Assembly: GCA_937859745.1 (NCBI GenBank)
Contig: CALMAQ010000225.1
Span: 1-51,073, forward strand
Reading direction: 5' to 3'
Length of the DNA stretch: 51,073 bases
Source: an uncultured Verrucomicrobiota bacterium
GTDB lineage: Bacteria; Verrucomicrobiota; Verrucomicrobiia; Chthoniobacterales; SZAS-18
Part shown: positions 33,459-43,235 of the stretch, one piece after another
Numbering within the stretch: position 1 is the first letter of the stretch
How the letters are laid out: every line of letters begins with the position of its first letter
The notes under the pieces: generated by a model
What the model saw: the letters and a program-made list of their open reading frames with translations, nothing else
What the model was told of the DNA's origin: nothing
Databases searched by the model: none
Program-made: the position numbers and the translations under genes

Positions 33459-34409
33459 TCAGAGGTTTTCCTCCTTCACGCCGAGCACGTCCAGGAGGCG
33501 CTGTAGATCGTCGCTCCCATAGTATTCGATCTCGATGCTGCCCTTCTTTACCCCGTGCCGCAGGGCGACATGGGTGGCCAGGTGTTCACGCAGGCGGTTC
33601 TGGAGGTGTTGCAGCGCGGCGGGCAATTCCGGTGAACGGTCCGGCGGACGCGCCGCCACCTGGGAGCGGCTCCCCGGGCCCGTGTGTCCGTTGCCCAGGC
33701 GGGCCCGGTGGTCCGCCACCAGTTTTTCCGCCGCGCGCACCGTGCCGCGCTGGCGGATGACCACCTCGGCGAGAAGTTTCTGTTCCTCCGGGGCCTTGAG
33801 CGCCAGGAGCACCTTGGCGTGGCCAACGCTCAGCCGTTCCTCCGTCAGCCAGGCCTGGACCTGGGGATGGAGGTCGAGCAGGCGCATGGCGTTTGCCACC
33901 GACGCGCGGCTCTTGCCGACCTTCCGCGCGATGTCCTCCTGCCGCAGGCTGAACTCCGTGGCCAACCGTTGGTAGGCCTGCGCCTCCTCGACCACGTTCA
34001 GGTCGGAGCGTTGCAGGTTCTCGATCAGCGCCAGTTCGAGCACCTCGCGGTCGGAAGCCTCGCGCACGATCGCGGGAGCGTGCTGGAGACCGGCCGTCCG
34101 GGCCGCACGCCAGCGGCGTTCCCCGGCGATCAGTTCGTAATGCCCCTCGACCCGGCGCAGGATCAACGGCTGGATGATCCCCTGCTCCTTGATCGACTCG
34201 ACCAGTTCTGCCAACGAATCCGGCTTGAAGTCGCGCCGGGGCTGGTAGGGGCTGCTGCGGATTTCGTCCAGAGGAACCTGGCGCACCGTCTCGCCAGAAG
34301 CCGCCGCGGGCTCCGCCTTGGCGTGCGCGAGCGGGCTCTTGCCATTGCCGGCGGCGGGACGGGCCTGGATCAACGCGCCCAGTCCGCGGCCGAGGACGAT
34401 TTTTGCCAT
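33459..34409 (-). CDS. parB: Chromosome partitioning protein ParB
   Basis: LGRGLGALI, IRSSPYQPRRDF, GIIQPLILRRVEGHYELIAGERRWRAARTAGL, ALIENLQRSDLNVVEEAQAYQRL, GKSRASVANAMRLLDL. Confidence 0.96.
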   Translation of the reverse strand: MAKIVLGRGLGALIQARPAAGNGKSPLAHAKAEPAAASGETVRQVPLDEIRSSPYQPRRDFKPDSLAELVESIKEQGIIQPLILRRVEGHYELIAGERRWRAARTAGLQHAPAIVREASDREVLELALIENLQRSDLNVVEEAQAYQRLATEFSLRQEDIARKVGKSRASVANAMRLLDLHPQVQAWLTEERLSVGHAKVLLALKAPEEQKLLAEVVIRQRGTVRAAEKLVADHRARLGNGHTGPGSRSQVAARPPDRSPELPAALQHLQNRLREHLATHVALRHGVKKGSIEIEYYGSDDLQRLLDVLGVKEENL

Positions 34410-34480
34410 AGGGCAGCAAGTATATCAGTCGTTTTCCACGCAGGGGAAGCCGTTTGCGCGATTTCTTTGCCCGCCCGCGT

Positions 34481-35563
34481 TTACTTCGTGGCGTCTTCCG
34501 GTTTTACGGGCTCGCCAGGTTTCGCGCCGAGTTCCGGATATCTGCGGTACAGGCCGCGGAACTGGTCGTAGGTGAGCCCGAGCAGGACCGCCGCCTCGCG
34601 TTGCCGGAAGCGCGCTTGGGTCAACGCCTGCTGGAGCAAGGCGCGCTCGGTTTCCTCCAGCATGGCCGGGAGGTTGACCGGCAGCTTCCTCTCCGCCACG
34701 CCCGCGCCACCATTCGCCGGGGCGGCCTGGCCAACGCTATCGCGACCCGGCGCGGCGACGGCGCGGAAAGGATCGAAGACAATATCGTCGATGACCTGGT
34801 CCTCCTCCGCCCGGCACACCGCGCGTTCCACCACGTTCTTAAGTTCGCGGACGTTGCCCGGCCAGGGGTAGCCATGCAGCGCGGCGCGCGCCCGTTCGGT
34901 GAACTCCGGCACCCCGGACACGCCGAGTTCCACGGACATCCGGCTGGCGAAGTGCCGCGCCAGCAGGTCGATGTCCCCCGCCCCGCGTTCCCGCAGGGAC
35001 GGGACGGCCACCACCTCGAAACTCAACCGGTCGAGCAGGTCCGCCTTGAACTGGCCCGTGGCCACCATGCCGGGCAGGTCCGCGTTGGTGGCCCCCACAA
35101 TCCGCACATCCACGTGGACGCTCTCGCTCGCCCCCACCCGCTCGAAGCTGCCGTATTCCACCACGCGCAGGATTTTTTCCTGCACCGGCATCGGCATCTG
35201 GCCGATTTCGTCGAGGAACAGCGTTCCCCCGTTTGCCGCTTCGAACCGGCCCAGCCGACGCCGTGCCGCGCCGGTGAACGCCCCGATCTCGTGGCCGAAC
35301 AACTCGCTTTCCAGCACCGAGGGCGAAAGCGCGGCGCAGTTAAGCTTCACGAAAGGTCCGCCCCAACGCTGGGACAGGAAGTGAAGGCGGGCCGCGGCGA
35401 TCTCCTTGCCGGTGCCGCGCTCACCGATGAGCAGAACCGGGCGTTGCACGCGCGCGGTGCGGGCCAAACGCTGTTGGAAATCGAGGTAGAGGTCCGATTT
35501 GCCGAGCGCATCCACCTGCGAGCCTTCTGGACCGGAGCTCGGGTTGGGGTGCAAGTTTGTCAT
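34481..35563 (-). CDS. pspF: Sigma-54-dependent activator, PspF-like (no receiver domain)
   Basis: LLIGERGTGKEIAAARLHFLSQRW, SELFGHEIGAFTGAARRRLGRFEAANGGTLFLDEIGQMPMPVQEKILRVVEYGSFERVG; C-terminal Fis-type HTH (RQREAAVLLGLTYDQFRGLYRRY). Divergent from pspA operon. Start MTNLHPN (alternative MVKSATM at 35581). Confidence 0.88.
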   Translation of the reverse strand: MTNLHPNPSSGPEGSQVDALGKSDLYLDFQQRLARTARVQRPVLLIGERGTGKEIAAARLHFLSQRWGGPFVKLNCAALSPSVLESELFGHEIGAFTGAARRRLGRFEAANGGTLFLDEIGQMPMPVQEKILRVVEYGSFERVGASESVHVDVRIVGATNADLPGMVATGQFKADLLDRLSFEVVAVPSLRERGAGDIDLLARHFASRMSVELGVSGVPEFTERARAALHGYPWPGNVRELKNVVERAVCRAEEDQVIDDIVFDPFRAVAAPGRDSVGQAAPANGGAGVAERKLPVNLPAMLEETERALLQQALTQARFRQREAAVLLGLTYDQFRGLYRRYPELGAKPGEPVKPEDATK

Positions 35564-35689
35564 CGTGGCTGATTTCACCATTTCGCGGCCGTTCTGACCA
35601 GAAGGAAAGATGTCACAAAGACAAGGTATCAAACGTAATGAAGTGTAATATATTCTCCAACATATACTTATACTATAGTAAAAACTCGT

Positions 35690-35705
35690 TGGCATCCGCA
35701 TTGCT
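35690..35705 (+). promoter_or_regulatory. Sigma-54 (RpoN) -24/-12 promoter candidate for the psp operon
   Basis: TGGCATC-CGCA-TTGCT: GG-N10-GC spacing exact versus TGGCACG-N4-TTGCW; in the pspF/psp divergent intergenic region. Confidence 0.75.
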
Positions 35706-35783
35706 AAAGAGTCTGGCATCCAGAACCAACGGCAAAACGCCCACCAGTCTGGCCCAACAACGAACGACAAACCTGCTGAAGCC

Positions 35784-36035
35784 ATGAAACTCAACGCTTC
35801 CACTCAAAATGCCTTCGATCTCGACGCGATGTTCCCCGGGATTCCTTCCTGGGAAAAGGGGGCGGGGCGTCGGCCCCGTCACCGGATCAAGCCCTTCGAT
35901 CTAGAATCGGGCCGTCCGACGCTGGCTGACCGCGATGCCTTGGCCCGCAAGCAGGAGGTCATCTGCGCGGTGATCCTCGTCCTCTGCCTGCTCTTCACCC
36001 TGGTGCATTCCATGACCCAGTTCAGCTCGCTGTGA
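35784..36035 (+). CDS. Small single-TM hypothetical protein heading the psp operon (83 aa)
   Basis: MKLNASTQNAFDLDAMFPGIPSWEKGAG...KQEVICAVILVLCLLFTLVHSMTQFSSL; C-terminal TM; start about 68 nt downstream of the predicted +1. Confidence 0.7.
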   Translation: MKLNASTQNAFDLDAMFPGIPSWEKGAGRRPRHRIKPFDLESGRPTLADRDALARKQEVICAVILVLCLLFTLVHSMTQFSSL

Positions 36036-36088
36036 TCGATTTCGTTCACCCCGACCATCCTGCCACTTAACCCCACCCACTACTGACC

Positions 36089-36763
36089 ATGAGCATCTTC
36101 AGCCGCTTCCGTGACATCGTAAACTCCAACATCAACTCCATGCTCGACCAAGCCGAGGACCCGGAAAAGCTGGTCCGCCTGATGATCCAGGAGATGGAGG
36201 ACACCCTCATCGACCTCAAGGCTTCCTGCGCCGGGGCTATCGCCGCCCGCAAGAAGTCCGGGCGCAGCTTCGATGATCTGACCGTCCGCATCGCCAACTG
36301 GGAGAACAAGGCCAAGCTGGCGATCCAGAAAGGCCGCGAGGAACTTGCCCGCGAGGCGCTGGTGGAAAAACGCCGCGTGTCCGAGGGGGTCGAATCCTTG
36401 GAAAAGGAGACGACCCAGCTCGACGAGGTCATCCGCAACTACCAGACCGACATCACCCAACTGGAAGAGAAGCTGACTTCCGCCCGCGAAAAACAGCGCG
36501 TGCTCGTCCAGCGCCACATCCACGCGCAGCACAAGACGCGCGCCCAGGAGCAAATCCGCCGCTCTGAGACCAGCGACGCGCTGCTGCGTTACGAGCAGTT
36601 CGAGGCCCGCGTCGAGCGCATGGAGGCCGACGCCGAACTGGTCAACTACGGCCGCAAACCCTCCCTGGAGGAACAGTTCGCCCAACTGGAGCGCGACGAA
36701 GAGATCGAACGCGAACTCGCCGCCCTGAAGGCCTCCGGCCAAACGTCCGCGCCCCAGGCCTGA
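36089..36763 (+). CDS. pspA: Phage shock protein A (PspA/IM30)
   Basis: MSIFSRFRDIVNSNINSMLDQAEDPEKLVRLMIQEMEDTLIDLKASCAGAIA; long coiled coil. Confidence 0.96.
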   Translation: MSIFSRFRDIVNSNINSMLDQAEDPEKLVRLMIQEMEDTLIDLKASCAGAIAARKKSGRSFDDLTVRIANWENKAKLAIQKGREELAREALVEKRRVSEGVESLEKETTQLDEVIRNYQTDITQLEEKLTSAREKQRVLVQRHIHAQHKTRAQEQIRRSETSDALLRYEQFEARVERMEADAELVNYGRKPSLEEQFAQLERDEEIERELAALKASGQTSAPQA

Positions 36764-36919
36764 TCCCTCCCGGGCTTCCGCCGCAGCCGCCACGATCCGC
36801 CAACCCACACGAACCAGGGATCAGCGCACAGCCCGCGAGGAAATGCCCCGGCGGCCCGTCCGGCCGCGAAAGGGCGTGTGTTTTCGGAACGCTGATGCTT
36901 AGATTGCCTTACCTCGCTT

Positions 36920-37213
36920 ATGTTCATTCTTGCCGCCGCCCATGACTCCGATTTGAGCGAAGCCGTGCCCATCGTGGCTATCGTCTTCACTTTCATCTGG
37001 CTGATCGTCAAAGCGATCATGGCTCCGCTCACGGAGCGCAACAAACGTCCATCCGCCGCCACGCCGGGCCAGGGCAGCCTGAGCGACGACGAAATGGCCA
37101 TCCTGGAAAGACTCCAGCGCACGCTGGCCAAGATGGAAAGCCGCGTCGAATCCCTGGAAACCATCCTGATCGAACAAACCCGCTCCAAGGAAAAATATGG
37201 CACCAAACTCTGA
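36920..37213 (+). CDS. pspB: PspB-like phage shock protein (TM plus coiled coil)
   Basis: TM IVAIVFTFIWLIVKAIM then LSDDEMAILERLQRTLAKMESRVESLETILIEQ, as in PspB; position between pspA and pspC. Confidence 0.75.
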   Translation: MFILAAAHDSDLSEAVPIVAIVFTFIWLIVKAIMAPLTERNKRPSAATPGQGSLSDDEMAILERLQRTLAKMESRVESLETILIEQTRSKEKYGTKL

Positions 37214-37706
37214 TCGTTTGCGCCGCATCCGCCGCCTCCGTCGCGACTGGCCTTCCAGCGAACGGTTCGGCGATCTGCGCCGCCGCCTCTACCGTGCCCG
37301 CGACGGCAAATTGCTCGGCGTGTTCAAGGGGATCGCCGACAGCCTCGGCTGGGGAGTCTGCCGGACGCGCGTGGTGGGAGTATTCGTCCTCCTGATCCTC
37401 GCCGCGATGATGGGAGCGCACGGGTTCAAGGTGACGGTGCTCGTGGCCGGGTTCTTCTACCTGCTGACCGCGCTCCTCATGCAACCCCCGCATCAGGCGA
37501 GCGCGGTGGAAGATTCCGAGGAAGCCGCGGAGCGTCGCCAGCCGATGCCCATGCCGCCCGGCCGCGGGCCGCAGTACTCTCCCCGTCCCCGGGTGGACCT
37601 GGCCCAGTTGGACCGTCAGTTGGACAGCCTGGACCGCCGCATCCAGCAAATGGAGACGATTGTCACCGACCGCGAATACGAATGGAACCGCCGCATGGAA
37701 AGCTGA
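37197..37706 (+). CDS. pspC: PspC-domain phage shock protein
   Basis: LYRARDGKLLGVFKGIADSLGWGVCRTRVVGVFVLLILAA; C-terminal LDRQLDSLDRRIQQMETIVTDREYEWNRRMES resembles the PspC C-terminal helix. Confidence 0.88.
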   Translation: MAPNSDRLRRIRRLRRDWPSSERFGDLRRRLYRARDGKLLGVFKGIADSLGWGVCRTRVVGVFVLLILAAMMGAHGFKVTVLVAGFFYLLTALLMQPPHQASAVEDSEEAAERRQPMPMPPGRGPQYSPRPRVDLAQLDRQLDSLDRRIQQMETIVTDREYEWNRRMES

Positions 37707-38392
37707 GCCGGTCGGTGGGGCGTGTTCTCGTTAGCGACATTTCTCAACCGCTCCGCCAGTCCGTGCGCCGAAAGGCACGCGGAAGGCGGGGCAGCCTCGT
37801 TGCGCGGTCCTTGACCGCAGCGGTCCTGCTCGCCGGCTTGGCGGCATGCGCCGACCACGACCATCAACTCGTCGTCAGCATCCCAGAGCAGCGGATGATG
37901 CTCCTCAAAAAAGGTGTTCCCCTCGCCGTTTACCCTGTCTCGACCTCCCGTTTCGCGCTGGGCGACGAATCCGGCCGATACGGCACCCCGCTGGGTAAAC
38001 TTGAAATCGCCGAGAAGATCGGCACGGGCCTGCCGCCGGGCGCAGTGCTCAAGAGCCGCGAACCCACCGGCGAAGTTCTCGCCCCGAACGCCCCGGGCAG
38101 AGATCCCGTGGTCACGCGCATCCTCTGGCTGCGGGGACTCGACGCCGACAACCAGCACGCGCACGACCGCTACATCTACATTCATGGCACCCCAGAGGAG
38201 CGCCACATCGGCCAACCGGCCAGCTTCGGCTGCGTGCGGATGCGCTCCGTGGACATTATCGCCCTCTACGACGAGGTCGGCACCGGCGCGCAGGTCTTCA
38301 TCCTCAACCAACCGCTCGCCAGCGCGGCGGCTCCTTTGCTGGCACCCGATGCGACCGTGCAGGGCAACGGGCCGTTGCCCGTCAGGCCGTAA
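37682..38392 (+). CDS. L,D-transpeptidase (YkuD domain)
   Basis: LVVSIPEQRMMLLKKGVPLAVYPVSTS, YIHGTPEERHIGQPASFGCVRMRSVDIIALYDEV (catalytic HG...SFGCVRM). Start may be GTG at 37715. Confidence 0.88.
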   Translation: MEPPHGKLSRSVGRVLVSDISQPLRQSVRRKARGRRGSLVARSLTAAVLLAGLAACADHDHQLVVSIPEQRMMLLKKGVPLAVYPVSTSRFALGDESGRYGTPLGKLEIAEKIGTGLPPGAVLKSREPTGEVLAPNAPGRDPVVTRILWLRGLDADNQHAHDRYIYIHGTPEERHIGQPASFGCVRMRSVDIIALYDEVGTGAQVFILNQPLASAAAPLLAPDATVQGNGPLPVRP

Positions 38393-38394
38393 GG

Positions 38395-40200
<1,806 letters not shown>

Positions 40201-40237
40201 GGGAGCGTCAACGGGAAAAGAACTCGCGCGGCAGCCG

Positions 40238-41944
40238 TTACTTCCGGGGCGCGACCGGGTGAGGCGATTGAAATTCCACGTTCCGGTGCTTGTCGCCCGA
40301 CGACACCATGTCGCCCACGTCGAAGCGCGTCACGAAAAGCATGTAGCCCACGATCACGATGAAGCAGGCCGTCTGGATGATCTCCAGCGCGCGCAGGTTC
40401 ACCGGGCGGCGGCGCACCGCTTCGATGCAGGCCAGCAGGATGTGCCCGCCGTCGAGCACCGGGATGGGCAGCAGGTTGAGCATCGCCAGGTTGACGTTGA
40501 GCACGACGCTGAACCACAGCGCCAACTGCCAGCCCTGGTCGCTCGACAGCAGGTGGAAGTACGTTTGCGCGATGAACAGTGGGCCGCCCAGGTGTTGCAG
40601 GCCGATGCCTGACTTGGGCGCGATCACCGCGCCCACCGTGTTGATGACGCTGGTCACGCTGCCTGCGATCTGGTCCACCGGGCGCTCGTACGCGGGCGTC
40701 GTTTTGCCCCCGGCCGTCCAGGCGATGCCGTCCGTCTCGTCGTCCCGGCTGATGCCGATCTTGGGGGCTTTTTCCTTCTCGGTGGCGTCGGGTGCCACCT
40801 TGGGCAGTTCCGGGGTGATGGCGACCGTGCGCTCCTGCCCGGCGGTCGAGACCGTGAACTGCATCGCCTGCCCCGCCGGTTCCTGGCGGATGGCGTCAGC
40901 GAGGTCCGTGAACTTCCCGACCGGCGCTCCGTCGATGGCCAGGATGGAGTCGCCCTTCTTGATCCCGGCGAGGTCCGCCGGGCCATGCGGCGTCACGTCG
41001 CCGATCTTCAACGACATCGGCGGCAAGGAAAGGTGCAGCGTCTCCTGGCCCCGCTCCACGGTCAGGTCCAGCGCCCGGCCGTAAGTTCTCGTCTCCAAGT
41101 CGGCGAACGCGCTGACGCTCCAAAGTTTCTGTCCATCCGCCTGGGTGATGATGTCGTTCTCCTGCAAACCGGCGCGCGCCGCCGGACTGCCGGGCTTGAC
41201 GCCCTTGACAATGCTGGAGTACGCGGGTTCGATGAGCACTTGGCGCAACGCCTTGCGCCCCCACCCGCTCTGGCGGCCCTGCGTCAGCGGCTTCGGCTCG
41301 AACGTCAGGGTCTGTTCGCCGCGCTTGACCTCGAACGGGATGCGCTCGCCCTCGCTGCGGGCCACGTACCAGACCACGCTGCCGTTCATGCCGCCGAATC
41401 GCTTCACATCGTGCCCGTCCACCTTCAGGATCTCGTCCCCAGCGCGTAGCCCGGCGGGGACACCGGGGATATCGCAGGGGGCCTCAGAGGCGGGCGAATC
41501 CGGGAGCACATAGCCGATGTAGCGCGTGGAATCCGCCTCGCTCGAGGGACGACCGACCACGCTCACGATCATGGCGAAGACGAAGGCCAGCCCGAGCGAG
41601 AACAGCGGCCCGGCGAAGGCGACGATGATCTTGTCCAGCGGCGAGATGGTGGGCAACGCGTCGCGCGGCGTGTCGCTCTCGCCCTCAATAACGTCCATCG
41701 GGGCCATCTGCGGCAGCTTGACGAAGCCGCCGAACGGGATGGAGCCCAGGCTGTAGACGACGCCGTTGTACGTGCGCTTCCACAAGGGCTTGCCGAACCA
41801 AACCGCGAACTGCTCGACCACCAGGCCGCGCCAGCGCGCCGCCAAGAAGTGGCCCAGTTCATGTACTACGATCAGTAGGTTGAAGATGAGGATGGCCTCC
41901 AGCAGGACGACGACGAACTTGAGGACTTTGAAGGTAATTTCCAT
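40238..41944 (-). CDS. rseP: RseP-like site-2 membrane metalloprotease with PDZ domains
   Basis: IVVHELGHFLAARW (HExxH), VKPGSPAARAGLQENDIITQADG, NLLPIPVLDGGHI. Confidence 0.95.
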   Translation of the reverse strand: MEITFKVLKFVVVLLEAILIFNLLIVVHELGHFLAARWRGLVVEQFAVWFGKPLWKRTYNGVVYSLGSIPFGGFVKLPQMAPMDVIEGESDTPRDALPTISPLDKIIVAFAGPLFSLGLAFVFAMIVSVVGRPSSEADSTRYIGYVLPDSPASEAPCDIPGVPAGLRAGDEILKVDGHDVKRFGGMNGSVVWYVARSEGERIPFEVKRGEQTLTFEPKPLTQGRQSGWGRKALRQVLIEPAYSSIVKGVKPGSPAARAGLQENDIITQADGQKLWSVSAFADLETRTYGRALDLTVERGQETLHLSLPPMSLKIGDVTPHGPADLAGIKKGDSILAIDGAPVGKFTDLADAIRQEPAGQAMQFTVSTAGQERTVAITPELPKVAPDATEKEKAPKIGISRDDETDGIAWTAGGKTTPAYERPVDQIAGSVTSVINTVGAVIAPKSGIGLQHLGGPLFIAQTYFHLLSSDQGWQLALWFSVVLNVNLAMLNLLPIPVLDGGHILLACIEAVRRRPVNLRALEIIQTACFIVIVGYMLFVTRFDVGDMVSSGDKHRNVEFQSPHPVAPRK

Positions 41945-42039
41945 GGACCTTGGAGGGCGTGGGCAATAGCGCGCGGCCGATCAGCCGCGGCGGGGGTTGA
42001 TAGAGCATCCGGCGGGCCGGGCGATAGGGCAGTGGGCGG

Positions 42040-43200
42040 TCACGAACGCAGGAGCGCAGAGGCTTTCTGACGCGCTTCCGCGTCGGCTTGCAAGATACCA
42101 TCAAGCCCGGGATTCGCAACGCTGCGGTGGCTCGCCATTACCTCATCGACCATCTCCCAGATGCGTGGAAACGTGATGTCCCCTGCGAGGAAAGCCGCCA
42201 CCGCGACCTCGTTCGCCGCGTTGAGCACGGCGGGCAGCGTCCCCCCGGCCTCCCCGGCCGCTCGCGCCAGTCCCAACGCGGGGAAGTCTGCCGCGCGAGG
42301 CGGCTCGAACTCTAGAGCGCGCAGGGTCGTGAAGTCCAGGGGCGGCAGCCGGTTGGCGACTCGCTCGGGCCAGAGCGCGGCGTACTGGATGGGGAAGCAC
42401 ATGTCCGAATGGCTGAGCTGCGCCAGCACGGAGCTGTCCACGAACTCGACCATCGAATGGACGATGCTCTGTGGGTGAACGACCACATCCACCTTCGACA
42501 TGGGCACGTCGAAGAGCCAGCGCGCCTCGATCATCTCCAGCCCCTTGTTGAACAGTGTGGCGGAGTCGATGGAAATTTTGCGCCCCATGTCCCAAGTGGG
42601 GTGCTTGAGGGCTTGGGCGGGCGTCGCGGCGGCGATCCGCTCGTTGGACCACTGGCGGAACGGTCCGCCCGACGCCGTGAGGATGAGGCGGCGCACTGTC
42701 CCCCGGTCGCGGCCTTCCAGGCACTGGAAGATCGCGTTGTGCTCGCTGTCCACGGGCAGCACCTGCACACCCCGCGCACGGGCGGCTCCCATGACGGCTT
42801 CGCCGGCCATGACGAGGATTTCCTTGCTGGCCACCGCCAGATCCCGCCCGGCCTCGATGGCCGCCAGGGCGGGACGCAATCCGCCGGTGCCGATGATCGC
42901 CACCAGCACGAGGTCTGTTTCCACCGCCCTGGCGAGTTCTACGAGCCCCGCGCCGCCGAAGAAAAGCTGCGGCCGGTAGCCCGGCGCGAGCGCGGCCCGC
43001 AGTTCGTCGGCCCTCGCCTCATCGACCAGGCACAACGCCGCCGGGCGGAAGCGGTTCGCCTGGGCGGCGAGGGCGGCGGCGCTGCGATAGGCGGCCAAGC
43101 CGACGAGTTCGACCCGGTCGGGCAGGTCTTCGGCGACCTTGGCCGCGCTGCGGCCGATGGAGCCGGTGGCTCCCAGGACGATGAGGCGTCGGTTTCGCAT
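42040..43200 (-). CDS. dxr: 1-deoxy-D-xylulose 5-phosphate reductoisomerase
   Basis: VLGATGSIGRSAAKV, ASKEILVMAGEAVM, PVDSEHNAIFQCLEG, LTASGGPFR, SIDSATLFNKGLEMIEARWLF. Confidence 0.97.
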   Translation of the reverse strand: MRNRRLIVLGATGSIGRSAAKVAEDLPDRVELVGLAAYRSAAALAAQANRFRPAALCLVDEARADELRAALAPGYRPQLFFGGAGLVELARAVETDLVLVAIIGTGGLRPALAAIEAGRDLAVASKEILVMAGEAVMGAARARGVQVLPVDSEHNAIFQCLEGRDRGTVRRLILTASGGPFRQWSNERIAAATPAQALKHPTWDMGRKISIDSATLFNKGLEMIEARWLFDVPMSKVDVVVHPQSIVHSMVEFVDSSVLAQLSHSDMCFPIQYAALWPERVANRLPPLDFTTLRALEFEPPRAADFPALGLARAAGEAGGTLPAVLNAANEVAVAAFLAGDITFPRIWEMVDEVMASHRSVANPGLDGILQADAEARQKASALLRS

Positions 43201-43235
43201 GAAGGGGGGGGGGGAACTCCCGGCGCAACCCGGGG

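Noticed and set aside
35713-35735. Second TGGCATCC sequence downstream of the called sigma-54 promoter
   Set aside because: No GC/TTGC element at the required 10-nt spacing.
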